From Propionibacteriales bacterium (GTDB taxonomy: Bacteria; Actinomycetota; Actinomycetes; Propionibacteriales; Nocardioidaceae), in the NCBI GenBank assembly GCA_026392415.1, contig JAPLCC010000047.1, positions 150,464 to 214,463 on the forward strand: 64,000 nucleotides of DNA. Direction: 5' to 3'. A program made the position numbers and the translations under genes. Under the pieces are notes generated by a model that worked only from the letters and a program-made list of their open reading frames with translations, was not told the DNA's origin and did no database searches. Positions 42,777 through 51,948 of the stretch are shown here, in pieces (the stretch's first letter is position 1; every line of letters starts with the position of its first letter).

Positions 42777-43961
42777 CTACTTCGAGAGTGCGCGCGACGA
42801 CGCGGAGGTGTGCCGGCGCCTGCGGCTGGTGCCGATCGGCGCTTCCGGCTGGTTGTCGGTGGACCATTGGCTGATCCACTCGTCCATCGCCAGCCACGTG
42901 GTGGTCCGCGCACCCCGCCCGGTCAGCATGCCGAGGTGCCCGCCGGGCACGATCTCGAAGCGCACCTCCGGCGACCGCTTCAACAGCGGTACGACGGCCC
43001 GTACCGCCGGGACCGGGGCAATGCCGTCCGTCGATCCGCCGAACACCAGCACGGGGACGTCGATGTTGCCGAGGTCGATCGTGCGGTCGTCGAGCTCGAA
43101 CAGGCCGCTGGCGAGCTGGTTGCCCTTGGCGAACCGGTGGTAGAGCTGCCCGAAGGTGCGGCCGGGGTAGGCGATCATGTTGGCGGTGAACCGGTCGACT
43201 GCCTCGACCTGGGCGAGGAACTCCCGGTCGTCGACGTGCTTGGCGAGCGCGATCGGCTTGGTCACCATCTTCTGGAATGCGCTGAGCTGGAAGGCCCACT
43301 TCACCAAGGGCTTCGGGGCGCCGCCGAGCATCTGGTAGCCCTTGGTGATCGGACCGTTGCCGTTGAAGAAGTTCAGCAGCGGCCTGATCGGCGCGAGCAG
43401 CGGCACCAGCGACACGTCGATCGGGGAGCCGACCACGCTCAGTGACGCGACGGGCAGCCGCCCCGAGCGTTCGTCAGCGAGGGCGAGCAGCGAGAAGATG
43501 CCGCCGAGACTCCAGCCGATGACGTGCACCGGACGGCCGCCGGCGTGCTCGGACACCTCGCGGATCGCGGTCGGCAGGACCTCGTCGACCCAGTGCTCCA
43601 TGCCGAGGTTGCGGTCGCGGAACGACACCTCGCCGTACTCCAGGAGGTACGTCGGCCGGCCCTCGGTCACGAAGTGCTCGACGAGCGAGCAGCCGCGGCG
43701 CAGGTCGTAGCAGATCGCAGGTGCCGCCAGTGGCGTCACCAGCAGGACGGGGTCGCCCGTCTCGACGACGTGACCGGACGGTCGGTAGTGGTAGACCTCG
43801 CGCAGCGTGCCCTCGTCGATCAGGGTGCGGGGCATCGGACGCAGGTCGGCGAGGCCGCCGTACAACACCTTGTGGGCGACGTTGCTGGCAGCGGCAACGA
43901 CCTGATCAGGCCCGGGGAGCAGACCTGCTCCGGGAACCGAACGCAAGGGGACCAGATCCAT
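42777..43961 (-). CDS. Alpha/beta hydrolase of the PhaC-like type
   Basis: 394 aa. The nucleophile elbow GWSLGG (Ser151) and the late GGSTDGIAP (acid) and PGGHLGMLTG (His) blocks form a catalytic triad. The overall layout resembles poly(3-hydroxyalkanoate) synthases (LEYGEVSFRDRNLGMEHW), but those use a cysteine nucleophile, whereas this has serine; it is more likely a hydrolase or acyltransferase of short acyl esters. The C-terminus is Arg/Ser-rich. Confidence 0.75.
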   Translation of the reverse strand: MDLVPLRSVPGAGLLPGPDQVVAAASNVAHKVLYGGLADLRPMPRTLIDEGTLREVYHYRPSGHVVETGDPVLLVTPLAAPAICYDLRRGCSLVEHFVTEGRPTYLLEYGEVSFRDRNLGMEHWVDEVLPTAIREVSEHAGGRPVHVIGWSLGGIFSLLALADERSGRLPVASLSVVGSPIDVSLVPLLAPIRPLLNFFNGNGPITKGYQMLGGAPKPLVKWAFQLSAFQKMVTKPIALAKHVDDREFLAQVEAVDRFTANMIAYPGRTFGQLYHRFAKGNQLASGLFELDDRTIDLGNIDVPVLVFGGSTDGIAPVPAVRAVVPLLKRSPEVRFEIVPGGHLGMLTGRGARTTTWLAMDEWISQWSTDNQPEAPIGTSRRRRHTSASSRALSK

Positions 43962-44023
43962 GGGTGAACGCTACCGCGCAGACGCGCGCTGCGCGGGTGT
44001 CGTCCGCGGCCGCTCCACGCCGC

Positions 44024-44611
44024 TCACCTCCACTGGATCGAGGCCAGGACGGCTTCGATCCACGCGAGCGAGCGGGGGTCCTTCTCGGGGAAGCGAAAGG
44101 TGAGGCCGAAGGAGTGCCGGGCCTGCAGGGTGCCGAAGGTGTAGACGAGCTGACCGTCCTCCACCGTCTGGGCGGTCCAGCCCGGGACCCCGTCGACGAC
44201 CCGGTTCTCGCCGCGTACGCGCGGCGGGTCGTACGGATCGTTGCGCGTGCTGCTGGCGAAGTCCGCGTCAAGGTCCGTGTCCGAGCTGCCGGCCTGGAGC
44301 GGGACGGCCGAGGTGGCGACGTCGAAGGCGTTGAGCTCCTCGTCGTAGGTGGTGGCCGTGAAGCCGCCGCGGGCGAGGTCCCATTCGGCGTCCGCGGGCA
44401 GGTGGAAGCTGAAGAAGTCGTCCTCGACGAGGGGACCGGTGGCGGGTTCGGCTTCCGGGGTGCCCGTCGAGGGTGAGGTGGACGGGGTGGCCCCGGTGGA
44501 CGGCGACGTGGACGGCGACCGGCTGGGGTCGGCGCCGGGTCCGTCGTCGGCGCAGCCCGACAGGAGCAGTCCCGACGCGAGGACCAGGGCGAGAACGGCC
44601 CGAGCGACCAC
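44024..44611 (-). CDS. Lipoprotein with Ser/Pro/Thr-rich linker
   Basis: 195 aa. Short signal peptide with lipobox LLLSGC, a 35-residue Ser/Thr/Pro-rich linker, then a compact domain of about 125 residues (FFSFHLPADAEWDLARGGFT). The GTG at 44611 has GGAAGG nine bases upstream. The ORF extended to 44887 is a misread start. No function known; the fold resembles small envelope lipoproteins such as LpqN-like ones. Confidence 0.7.
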   Translation of the reverse strand: MVARAVLALVLASGLLLSGCADDGPGADPSRSPSTSPSTGATPSTSPSTGTPEAEPATGPLVEDDFFSFHLPADAEWDLARGGFTATTYDEELNAFDVATSAVPLQAGSSDTDLDADFASSTRNDPYDPPRVRGENRVVDGVPGWTAQTVEDGQLVYTFGTLQARHSFGLTFRFPEKDPRSLAWIEAVLASIQWR

Positions 44612-44755
44612 GATCCACCACCTTCCGAGATGTCCGGTCAACCCTAGCGAGCAGTGGAATGGAGGCGGCCAGGGTGTTTGCGCGAGGCCATCGCGGGTAG
44701 GTCGCGAAGCACACACCGCCACGGTCGGCGGTTCTCGGATGGAGGGACTGCGCAC

Positions 44756-45232
44756 GTGTTGCCCGAACAGTTCGCGGCTTTCGCTGCTGCCGCCGTCAAG
44801 GCTTCGCCCACCGGACTGACGATCGTCGAGGACGCCATCGACAAGGCCGTCAAGTCGATCGACGAGCAGTTGAAGAATCTCGACCACAAGGCCTTCAGCG
44901 CCGACGGCTTCATTCCCGGCTCGGCGTTCGGAGCGGCCGACCGCTCATCCGAGCTCGCGCTGCACCACACCCGAGCGCACGCCGTCATCGAGACGACGCT
45001 CGTCGGCGTGAAGAAGGACCTCGCGAGGTTCCGGACGGCCTGTGTCGAGGCGCGTGCCCTGATCACCGGGGCTGACGAGCAGGCCGGCGACGACTCGAGG
45101 GTGCTCGTGGCGCGCGTCCTGTCCGACGCCACCACCAGCAACTACAGCGACAACGCCTACCAGCAGGCGGTCAACGAGGAAGCCGATGCCGTGCCCACCG
45201 AGGCGAACCCCGACCCGGAGGACGACCAGTGA
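44756..45232 (+). CDS. Helical ESX/WXG100-like small protein
   Basis: 158 aa, all helical with an acidic tail; no signal peptide. GTG at 44756 has GGAGGG with 9-base spacing. The stop overlaps the next gene's start (GTGA), so the two are made together. The pairing with a helical, Gly/Pro-rich PPE-like protein suggests the smaller partner of a type VII secretion substrate pair. No WXG motif is seen, so this is inferred from context. Confidence 0.6.
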   Translation: MLPEQFAAFAAAAVKASPTGLTIVEDAIDKAVKSIDEQLKNLDHKAFSADGFIPGSAFGAADRSSELALHHTRAHAVIETTLVGVKKDLARFRTACVEARALITGADEQAGDDSRVLVARVLSDATTSNYSDNAYQQAVNEEADAVPTEANPDPEDDQ

Positions 45233-46455
45233 CCGGCCAGCACATCCAGAAGCTGCTCAAGGCGACGGCTTTGTCGGACCACCAGAAGTTGCTCGACTCC
45301 CGCAAGGCCTGGCTCGCCGGTTTCGATGCCCTGGACGACCTCCACGCGACGCTCGACCTGGCGGCTGTCGAGGTGGAGCGCGGCTTCGCCGACGGTGTCG
45401 CCACCGACGAGCAGGGCACCGCTGCGCGGGGTCGCAAGGCGTTCGAGACCCTTCGTGACGACGTCGTCGCACCGCGCCGGGACCAGATGAAGTCAGCGGG
45501 GGAGGTGCTCCTCACCGCGGCCCAGAAGCTCAACTCGGCCGAGCTGGCCCGGGCCGACATGCCCGATTCCCCTCCCGGCGATGCACCGCAGCGGCCCTCG
45601 TCGTACGGCACCGAGGACGAGTTCGATGCGATCCGTGCCCAGCGCATCTACGACAACCAGGTGAAGACCCACCACTCGGCCGTCACGGCCTACGGCGACG
45701 CCGACGAGAAGGCGCGCAAGAAGCTGGAGGACCTCGACATCGCGTACGTCGAGGCCTCCCAGGTGCTCGCGAAGATCCACGGCGAGCCGGTCTACCCCGA
45801 GGACCTCCCGCCGCCCGGTGAGCCGGGTCCCGGCGGATTCCCGGTCGGCCCGGGGGGAACGGGCCACCCGACGACACCGCTCCCCGTCCAGCATCCGACC
45901 CCGACGGTCCACGTCCCCGGCTTCGAGCCCGGTGAGGACACCGGCTCCGAGCACGTCACCCCCGGCCCGGTGGGCGGCACCTTGACCAACCCGGGGCCGG
46001 CCAACGGCACCGGATCAACGGGTGGCGGTGGCCTCGGCATCAACCCGGCCATCGGCGGCGGTCTCGCGGCAGGTGTCTTCGGCGGGCCCGGCCTGGTCAA
46101 GGCGGTCCGCGGCGCGCTGGCCGGCCGCGGCGTCTTCGGGCCGACTCCCGGAGCGATCGGATCGACCGCCCGCACCGGTGGTGCCAGCACGCTCGGCCGA
46201 TCTGGTGGTGCCACACCCGGTAGCCCGGTCAGCCGCAGCGGTGGCCGTGGTGGCGGTGGCGGTGCGGGTGGCGGTCGACCCGGTCCGGGCACGGCAGGTG
46301 GCCGTGGTCGAGGAGGCGGTCGGGGCACACCGGGCACCGGCGCGGGCGGCCGCGGACGCAAGGGCCGTGACGAGGAAGGCCGCGAACGCGACCTGTTCGA
46401 CGACGGCAGCGACTGGATCGACGACGAGGGCGCCGGACCGGACGTCCTCGGCTGA
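45229..46455 (+). CDS. PPE-like/type VII secretion substrate candidate
   Basis: 408 aa. The first ~185 residues are helical (a coiled hairpin with ARAAA-type turns), then a Pro/Gly/Ser-rich low-complexity region with GGRGRGGGRGTPG, and a conserved-looking acidic end DWIDDEGAGPDVLG. This arrangement is like the actinobacterial secreted PPE/ESX-associated proteins whose C-terminus carries an acidic tail. It overlaps the upstream gene (GTGA). No ESX ATPase or membrane gene is in the window, so the secretion machine would be elsewhere. Confidence 0.6.
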   Translation: MTGQHIQKLLKATALSDHQKLLDSRKAWLAGFDALDDLHATLDLAAVEVERGFADGVATDEQGTAARGRKAFETLRDDVVAPRRDQMKSAGEVLLTAAQKLNSAELARADMPDSPPGDAPQRPSSYGTEDEFDAIRAQRIYDNQVKTHHSAVTAYGDADEKARKKLEDLDIAYVEASQVLAKIHGEPVYPEDLPPPGEPGPGGFPVGPGGTGHPTTPLPVQHPTPTVHVPGFEPGEDTGSEHVTPGPVGGTLTNPGPANGTGSTGGGGLGINPAIGGGLAAGVFGGPGLVKAVRGALAGRGVFGPTPGAIGSTARTGGASTLGRSGGATPGSPVSRSGGRGGGGGAGGGRPGPGTAGGRGRGGGRGTPGTGAGGRGRKGRDEEGRERDLFDDGSDWIDDEGAGPDVLG

Positions 46456-46472
46456 AGCGTCCGGCTGTTCGG

Positions 46473-47897
46473 TCAGGAACGCGTTGCGGGCAGGACCGAC
46501 TTCGAGTGCTGACCGTCCTCGGCCAGCTCGATCATGAAGCTGTCGGCCCACGCCTTCACGTCGTGTTGCGCGATCTGCTTGCGCATCGCCTTCATCCGGC
46601 GGGTCAGCTCCTTCGGCTCGGCCTGGTACGCCTCGAGCAGGGCTGCCTTCATGCCGTTCATGTCGTAGGGGTTCACCAGCCACGCCTGGCGCAGCTCGTC
46701 GGCCGCACCGGCGAACTCCGAGAGCACGAGGGCGCCGTCCTCCTCGATCCGGCAGGCGACGTACTCCTTGGCGACGAGGTTCATCCCGTCGCGGTACGGC
46801 GTCACGACCATGATGTCCGCGGCGCGATAGAGCGCTGCCATCTCCTCACGGGGGTACGACGTGTGCAGGTAGCTGATCGCCGGCGTACCGATCCGTCCGA
46901 GGTCGCCGTTGAGCCGACCCACCAGGCGGTCGATGTCGTCACGCAGGTTGCGGTAGTGCTCGACCCGCTCGCGCGAGGGCACGGCGACCTGCACGAACAC
47001 CGCGTCGTCGACGGTCAGGTGCCCGTCGGTGATCAACTCGCCGAAGGCGCGCAGGCGCGCGTAGATGCCCTTGGTGTAGTCGAGACGATCGATGCCGAGG
47101 AAGATCCGGCTCGGGTTGCCGAGCGCCTCGCGGATCGCGGCTGCCCGCTCGGTCACGGCCTCGGAACGGGCGAGCTCCTCGAACCCGGCGGCGTCGATCG
47201 AGATCGGGAACGCCGCGGCGCGCACGGTGCGGCCGTCGGGCAGGTAGACGAGGTCGCGGTGCGTCTTGTGACCGACCCGCTGGCGCACCAGGCGGATGAA
47301 GTTCTGCGCTGCGCCGGGCAGCTGGAAGCCGACGAGGTCGGCGCCGAGCAGGCCCTCGAGGATCTGGCGACGCCACGGCAGTTGCTGGAACAGCTCGGCC
47401 GGTGGGAACGGGATGTGCAGGTAGAACCCGATCCGCAGGTCGGGGCGCATCTCGCGGAGCATCTGGGGGACCAGCTGCAGCTGGTAGTCGTGAACCCACA
47501 CGGTGGCGCCCCGGGCGGCCAGCTCGGCGGTCTTCTCGGCGAACCTCTTGTTGACCTTGACGTAGGAGTCCCACCACTCCCGGTGGAACTCCGGCTTCGC
47601 CACGAGGTCGTGGTAGAGCGGCCAGAGGGTTCCGTTGGAGAAGCCCTCGTAGTGCTCCTCGATCTCCTGCTCGCTCATGGCGAGCGGCACCAGGTGCAGG
47701 CCGTCGACCTTGAACGGCTTCAGTCGCTGCTCGCTGCCGCCCGACCAGCCGATCCACACGCCGTTGTGGGCGCGCATCACCGGCTCGATCGCGGAGACGA
47801 GGCCGCCTGGGGACCGGCGCCAGGTCGTCTTCCCGTCGCGGTCGGTCACGCGGTCCACCGGAAGGCGGTTGGCGACGATCACGAGGTCATGGGCCAC
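46473..47897 (-). CDS. otsA: Trehalose-6-phosphate synthase
   Basis: 474 aa, normal GT20 length. Makes trehalose-6-phosphate from UDP- or ADP-glucose and glucose-6-phosphate. [10 protein letters not shown] at the N-terminus, [22 protein letters not shown] and [12 protein letters not shown] are conserved sites. GTG at 47897. The phosphatase otsB is 4 kb away on the other strand, so the pair is not an operon. Divergent from the histidine kinase gene. Confidence 0.95.
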   Translation of the reverse strand: MAHDLVIVANRLPVDRVTDRDGKTTWRRSPGGLVSAIEPVMRAHNGVWIGWSGGSEQRLKPFKVDGLHLVPLAMSEQEIEEHYEGFSNGTLWPLYHDLVAKPEFHREWWDSYVKVNKRFAEKTAELAARGATVWVHDYQLQLVPQMLREMRPDLRIGFYLHIPFPPAELFQQLPWRRQILEGLLGADLVGFQLPGAAQNFIRLVRQRVGHKTHRDLVYLPDGRTVRAAAFPISIDAAGFEELARSEAVTERAAAIREALGNPSRIFLGIDRLDYTKGIYARLRAFGELITDGHLTVDDAVFVQVAVPSRERVEHYRNLRDDIDRLVGRLNGDLGRIGTPAISYLHTSYPREEMAALYRAADIMVVTPYRDGMNLVAKEYVACRIEEDGALVLSEFAGAADELRQAWLVNPYDMNGMKAALLEAYQAEPKELTRRMKAMRKQIAQHDVKAWADSFMIELAEDGQHSKSVLPATRS

Positions 47898-47977
47898 GTG
47901 GTCAGCCTAGTGGTGCGGTGCGAAGTGTCGGGCTGGCTGGATGGTGGCGCGCCGTACGCATCCCTAGCGTGGAGCCC

Positions 47978-49225
47978 ATGAACCTGTTGCGACGCCTGCT
48001 GCTGGACTCCGGCTACGTGCTGTCCGCCGCCTTCCTCGCGGTCCCGGCGTTCAGCCTGGTCGTCACCGGACTCGCCGCGGGGGTCGCCACGTTCGTGGTC
48101 GCCGGCCTCGGGCTCGCGATCCTCGTCGGCACCGCGTACGTCGCCCGCGGGTTCGCGACCGTGGAGCGGATCAGGCTGCGGTCGATGCTCGAGGTGTCGG
48201 CCCCGCAGCCGGCGTACCTCCGCGCCGAGCAGGGCGCCGGACGGATCCGCGCGTTCCTCACGCCGCTGCGTGACGTGCAGACGTGGCTCGACGTGTTGTG
48301 GTGCCTCGTCGGCTTCGTGACGGGGATCTTCGCCTTCGCCGTGACGGTCGGCTGGTGGGCGTTGACGCTCGGTGGACTGACCTACTGGTTCTGGCAGCGC
48401 TACATCACCTTCGACAGCGAGAGCAAGGGCCTCGCGGAGATCCTCGGCTTCGGCGAGGGCCGCACACCGGAGTCGCTGCTCAACCTCGCGATCGGCGTGG
48501 TCGCCCTGTTCACGTTGCCGGTCGTGGTGCGCATGGTCGCGGCCCTGCACGGCGGGGTCGCCCGGGTGATGTTGTGCAGCCGGGTCGAGCTGCTCGGCCG
48601 GATGGGCCGGATCGAGGCCAGTCGCGAGTCCGCCCATCGCGCAGAGGCGCACTCCCTGCGCCGCCTGGAGCGCGACATCCACGACGGCCCGCAGCAGCGG
48701 CTGATCCGGCTCGGGATGGACCTGGGCCGCGCGAAGCGGCAGCTGGCCGACGACCCGGCGACCGCGGCCGCCACCCTCGACTCCGCCGTGGCCCAGACCA
48801 GGGAGGCCGTCGAGGAGTTGCGGGCGCTGTCGCGGGGGATCGCGCCGCCGCTCCTGGTCGATCGTGGGCTCGCGGCCGCGCTGCGCGACATGGCCTCGGG
48901 CCAGGAGATTCCCGTCGACGTCGTGGTGGAGGCACCCGAGGACCTGCCGCTGCCGGCGCAGACGGCCGCCTACTTCGTGGTGGCCGAGGCGCTCACCAAC
49001 ATCGCCCGGCACAGTCGGGCCGCGCGCGCGCAGGTCGGCGTGCACGCGCTCGACGGCCGGCTCGTCATCACGATCGACGACGACGGTCGGGGCGGTGCGC
49101 GCGTCACGACCGGCCGCGGACTCGACGGCCTGCGCGAACGCCTCGCTGGCGTCGACGGCACCCTGACCGTGTCCTCGCCCGACGGTGGGCCGACCCGCCT
49201 GCGCGCCGAGGTGGCGCTCGGGTGA
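47978..49225 (+). CDS. Sensor histidine kinase (NarL-type)
   Basis: 415 aa. Several membrane helices (about 12-55, 105-150, 165-185) precede a HisKA_3 dimerisation region with LERDIHDGPQQR (phospho-acceptor His235) and a HATPase domain at the end (VVAEALTNIARHS, DDDGRGG). Partner of the response regulator just downstream (10-bp gap). Signal unknown. ATG 47978 follows GGAGCCC; the upstream start in frame lacks a ribosome-binding site. Confidence 0.92.
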   Translation: MNLLRRLLLDSGYVLSAAFLAVPAFSLVVTGLAAGVATFVVAGLGLAILVGTAYVARGFATVERIRLRSMLEVSAPQPAYLRAEQGAGRIRAFLTPLRDVQTWLDVLWCLVGFVTGIFAFAVTVGWWALTLGGLTYWFWQRYITFDSESKGLAEILGFGEGRTPESLLNLAIGVVALFTLPVVVRMVAALHGGVARVMLCSRVELLGRMGRIEASRESAHRAEAHSLRRLERDIHDGPQQRLIRLGMDLGRAKRQLADDPATAAATLDSAVAQTREAVEELRALSRGIAPPLLVDRGLAAALRDMASGQEIPVDVVVEAPEDLPLPAQTAAYFVVAEALTNIARHSRAARAQVGVHALDGRLVITIDDDGRGGARVTTGRGLDGLRERLAGVDGTLTVSSPDGGPTRLRAEVALG

Positions 49226-49235
49226 GGATCGCCGG

Positions 49236-49898
49236 ATGAGGATCGTGGTCGCCGACGACTCGGTGCTGTTGCGCGAGGGCCTGCAGCTGCTGCTGGCCGA
49301 GGCGGGTCACGAGGTCGTGGCGTCGGTGGCCGACGGGCCGTCGTACGTCGAGGCGATGCTTGCGCTGCGTCCCGACATCGGCATCGTGGACGTGCGGATG
49401 CCGCCGAGCCACACGGACGAAGGACTGCGGGCAGCGGTCGCCGTACGCAAGGAATGGCCGGAGGCGCGGGTCCTGGTGCTCTCGCAGTACGTCGTCGTGT
49501 CGTACGCCGACGACCTGCTGGCAACCGGCGAGGCCGGGGTCGGCTATCTGCTCAAGGACCGGGTCAGCGAGGTGGGGGAGTTCCTCACGGCCGTCGAGGC
49601 GGTCGCCGACGGCGGCACGGCGCTTGACCCGCTCGTCGTGCGTCAGCTGCTCAGCCGGCGCAGCGACCCGCTGACCGCGCTGACCCCGCGCGAGCGCGAG
49701 GTGCTGACCCTGATGGCCGAGGGGCGATCGAACGCCGCGGTGGCGGAGGCCCTCACCGTCACGCTGGGCGCCGTCGAGAAGCACACCCAGCGGATCTTCG
49801 CGAAGCTCGGGCTGTCTCCCGATGACGACCAGTCGCACCGCCGGGTGCTGGCGGTCGTCGGGTTCCTCCGTGCAGGTCAGGCGGGATCGTCGGGGTAA
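49236..49898 (+). CDS. LuxR/NarL-family response regulator
   Basis: 220 aa. Receiver domain with phospho-acceptor Asp52 (GIVDVRMP) and a C-terminal LuxR helix-turn-helix (LTPREREVLTLMAEGRSNAA). ATG at 49236, ten bases after the kinase stop. The 3' end overlaps the convergent oxidoreductase by 22 bp. It likely acts with the adjacent kinase; target genes are not evident. Confidence 0.93.
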   Translation: MRIVVADDSVLLREGLQLLLAEAGHEVVASVADGPSYVEAMLALRPDIGIVDVRMPPSHTDEGLRAAVAVRKEWPEARVLVLSQYVVVSYADDLLATGEAGVGYLLKDRVSEVGEFLTAVEAVADGGTALDPLVVRQLLSRRSDPLTALTPREREVLTLMAEGRSNAAVAEALTVTLGAVEKHTQRIFAKLGLSPDDDQSHRRVLAVVGFLRAGQAGSSG

Positions 49899-50890
49899 CG
49901 GATCCCGCAGCTCGCCCGCAGCGCATCCATCTGGCGCATGAGCGTCAGCGTCTGGGCGTGGGGGACCAGGGGGCTCTCCCGGAGCCCTTCGCGCAGGCAC
50001 CGACCGACCTCGAGGATCTCGTTGCCGTAGCCAGTGCCGATGACCGGTTCTTCGCCGGTCAGGACCGTGGGGGACTCGCCCGAGCGTGGCACGAAGACGG
50101 CCTGTTCGGGGTGATGGAACTCCGGGCCGACCTCGATCCGGCCCAGGTCGGTCGCGATGGCTGCGCGCCGTGAGGACCACGAGGTCATCGATGCGTTCAT
50201 CGTGGCCAGTGCCCCGCCGGGATAGCGCCCGGCGATCGCGACGTCGAGGTCGACGCCGCTCTCCGCGATGACCGCCTGCGCGGAGAGCGACTCCGCCTCG
50301 CCGAGCATCAGGTGGGCGAGAGTCAGGGGGTAGATGCCCATGTCGAGCAGTGCCCCGCCGCCGAGCTCGGGGGCGAACATCCGGTCGGTCAGCGGCGCGT
50401 CGACCCGGAACCCGAGTTCGGCCTGGAGCTGACGGGGCGCGCCGAACCGGCCCGACCCGAGCTCGGCCCGCAGTTGCCGCACGACGGGATGGCAGGCCAT
50501 CCACATCGCCTCCATGAGGAAGCGGTCGTGCTCGCGCGCGAGTGCGACCATCTCCTCCGCGTCGGAGGTGCGCAGGGTCAGCGGCTTCTCGCACAACACG
50601 TGCTTGCCGGCCTCGAACGCGGCGCGGGCCCCGCCGAGGTGGAGTGCGTGCGGCGTGGCGATGTAGACCACGTCGACGTCGGGGTCGGCCAGCAGGTCGT
50701 CGTAGGTCCCGTGGGCGTGGGTCCCGTTGTCGCCGTGCTCGACGGCGAAGGCGCGGGCCGCATCGATCGCGCGGGAGCCGACGGCGGCCAGTCGGGCTCC
50801 AGGCACCAGGGCGAGGTCGGCGGCGAAGGTGCGCGCGATCTTGCCGGTCGCGAGGATGCCCCACCCGATGGTGTCGGCGGTGTCGGCCAT
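49877..50890 (-). CDS. Gfo/Idh/MocA-family oxidoreductase
   Basis: 337 aa. N-terminal Rossmann dinucleotide-binding domain (GILATGKIARTFAADL) and the EKPLTL motif at about 101-106 with the family's catalytic lysine. Members oxidise sugars or inositol-type substrates with NAD(P); substrate unknown. ATG at 50890. Divergent from the DUF3263 gene. Confidence 0.87.
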   Translation of the reverse strand: MADTADTIGWGILATGKIARTFAADLALVPGARLAAVGSRAIDAARAFAVEHGDNGTHAHGTYDDLLADPDVDVVYIATPHALHLGGARAAFEAGKHVLCEKPLTLRTSDAEEMVALAREHDRFLMEAMWMACHPVVRQLRAELGSGRFGAPRQLQAELGFRVDAPLTDRMFAPELGGGALLDMGIYPLTLAHLMLGEAESLSAQAVIAESGVDLDVAIAGRYPGGALATMNASMTSWSSRRAAIATDLGRIEVGPEFHHPEQAVFVPRSGESPTVLTGEEPVIGTGYGNEILEVGRCLREGLRESPLVPHAQTLTLMRQMDALRASCGIRYPDDPA

Positions 50891-50951
50891 GGCGCGACCC
50901 TACCGGCGTGCGGACGCCGGATCCGGGCCGAGACCCGCCGGAGAGGACCGA

Positions 50952-50981
50952 ATGACATGCGTGTGATTCACGGGTTAGAGT
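50952..50981 (+). promoter_or_regulatory. Promoter for DUF3263 gene
   Basis: ATGACA (50952-50957), 18-base spacer, TAGAGT (50976-50981). It gives a start near 50989, 40 bp before the ATG at 51029. Confidence 0.5.
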
Positions 50982-51028
50982 GGGTGCGTAGCAGTTCGCA
51001 TGTCCCGCCTTACCGTCGAGGAGACGCC

Positions 51029-51340
51029 ATGAACGCCGAGCGCAGCCACCAGGGCGCCGTCACCGCGGCCGACCCCGCCGGTGACAAGGGTGGGTTGAGC
51101 GACCGCGACGGCGCGATCCTCGAGTTCGAGCGCCAGTGGTGGAAGTACGCCGGTGCCAAGGAGAGCGCGGTCCGCGAGCAGTTCGACATGAGCGCCACCC
51201 GGTACTACCAGGTCCTCAACGCGCTGATCGACCGTCCCGAGGCGCTTGCCGCCGACCCGCTGCTCGTGCGGCGTCTTCGTCGCTTGCGCTCGCAGCGTCA
51301 GCGTCAGCGCTCCGCGCGACGCCTCGGCTTCGAGGTCTGA
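51029..51340 (+). CDS. DUF3263 domain-containing protein
   Basis: 103 aa. Matches the actinobacterial DUF3263 family: LSDRDGAILEFERQWWKYAG followed by KESAVREQFDMSATRYYQVLN, a helix-turn-helix-like core, and a basic RQRQRSARRL tail. Probably a small DNA-binding protein. ATG with GGAGACGCC before it. The LytR_C gene starts three bases after its stop codon. Confidence 0.85.
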   Translation: MNAERSHQGAVTAADPAGDKGGLSDRDGAILEFERQWWKYAGAKESAVREQFDMSATRYYQVLNALIDRPEALAADPLLVRRLRRLRSQRQRQRSARRLGFEV

Positions 51341-51342
51341 CG

Positions 51343-51858
51343 GTGTCGTCCACCCGGACCCAGCGTGGCGCGGTGCTGCCTTCGCCCGTGGTGCTGCTCA
51401 GCATCGTGGCCGTGGCCCTGGCTGCGATCGCCTTCGTCGCCACCCGTGGCGGCGAGCCGACCGAGCGGGACATCTCGGCCACGACCGCCGCGGCGACCCC
51501 GACCGAGACGGACACCTCGACGGCCGCCGAGCCGTCGGACACACCCACGGTCGAGGAGAAGCCGGCACCCAAGCCGGTCAACCGCGCCGACCACTCCGTC
51601 GTCGTCTTCAACAACACCTCGATCAAGGGCCTTGCCGCCGGTGTGTCGGAGAAGGTCACGAGTGCGGGCTGGACGGTGGCTGCTGCCGACAACTGGTACG
51701 GCACGGTTCCGGCCACGACGGTCTACTACCCCAAGGGCAAGAAGGCCGCGGCCCAGCTGCTCGCGCTCGACCTCGGAGTGGCCCGGATCAAGCCGGCCGA
51801 CACCGACGCCGACATGAGCACGACCAACCTCACGCTGATCCTGACCGGCGACCTCTGA
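51343..51858 (+). CDS. LytR C-terminal domain membrane protein
   Basis: 171 aa. One membrane helix (about 14-34, VVLLSIVAVALAAIAFVAT), a Thr/Glu/Pro-rich extracellular linker, then a LytR_C domain (VVVFNNTSIKGLAAGVSEKV, WYGTVPATTVYYP). Envelope-associated. Starts 3 bp after the DUF3263 stop, so the two are co-transcribed; the GTG at 51343 is the only start that keeps the helix at the N-terminus. Confidence 0.85.
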   Translation: MSSTRTQRGAVLPSPVVLLSIVAVALAAIAFVATRGGEPTERDISATTAAATPTETDTSTAAEPSDTPTVEEKPAPKPVNRADHSVVVFNNTSIKGLAAGVSEKVTSAGWTVAAADNWYGTVPATTVYYPKGKKAAAQLLALDLGVARIKPADTDADMSTTNLTLILTGDL

Positions 51859-51948
51859 GCGAACGGGCGGGCCGTCCTTTGTCCCGTTTCGGTTGAGATT
51901 TCACTCACCGGACACCGACGCCGACCTGTCCCGTGGTGGGATGGAGGC

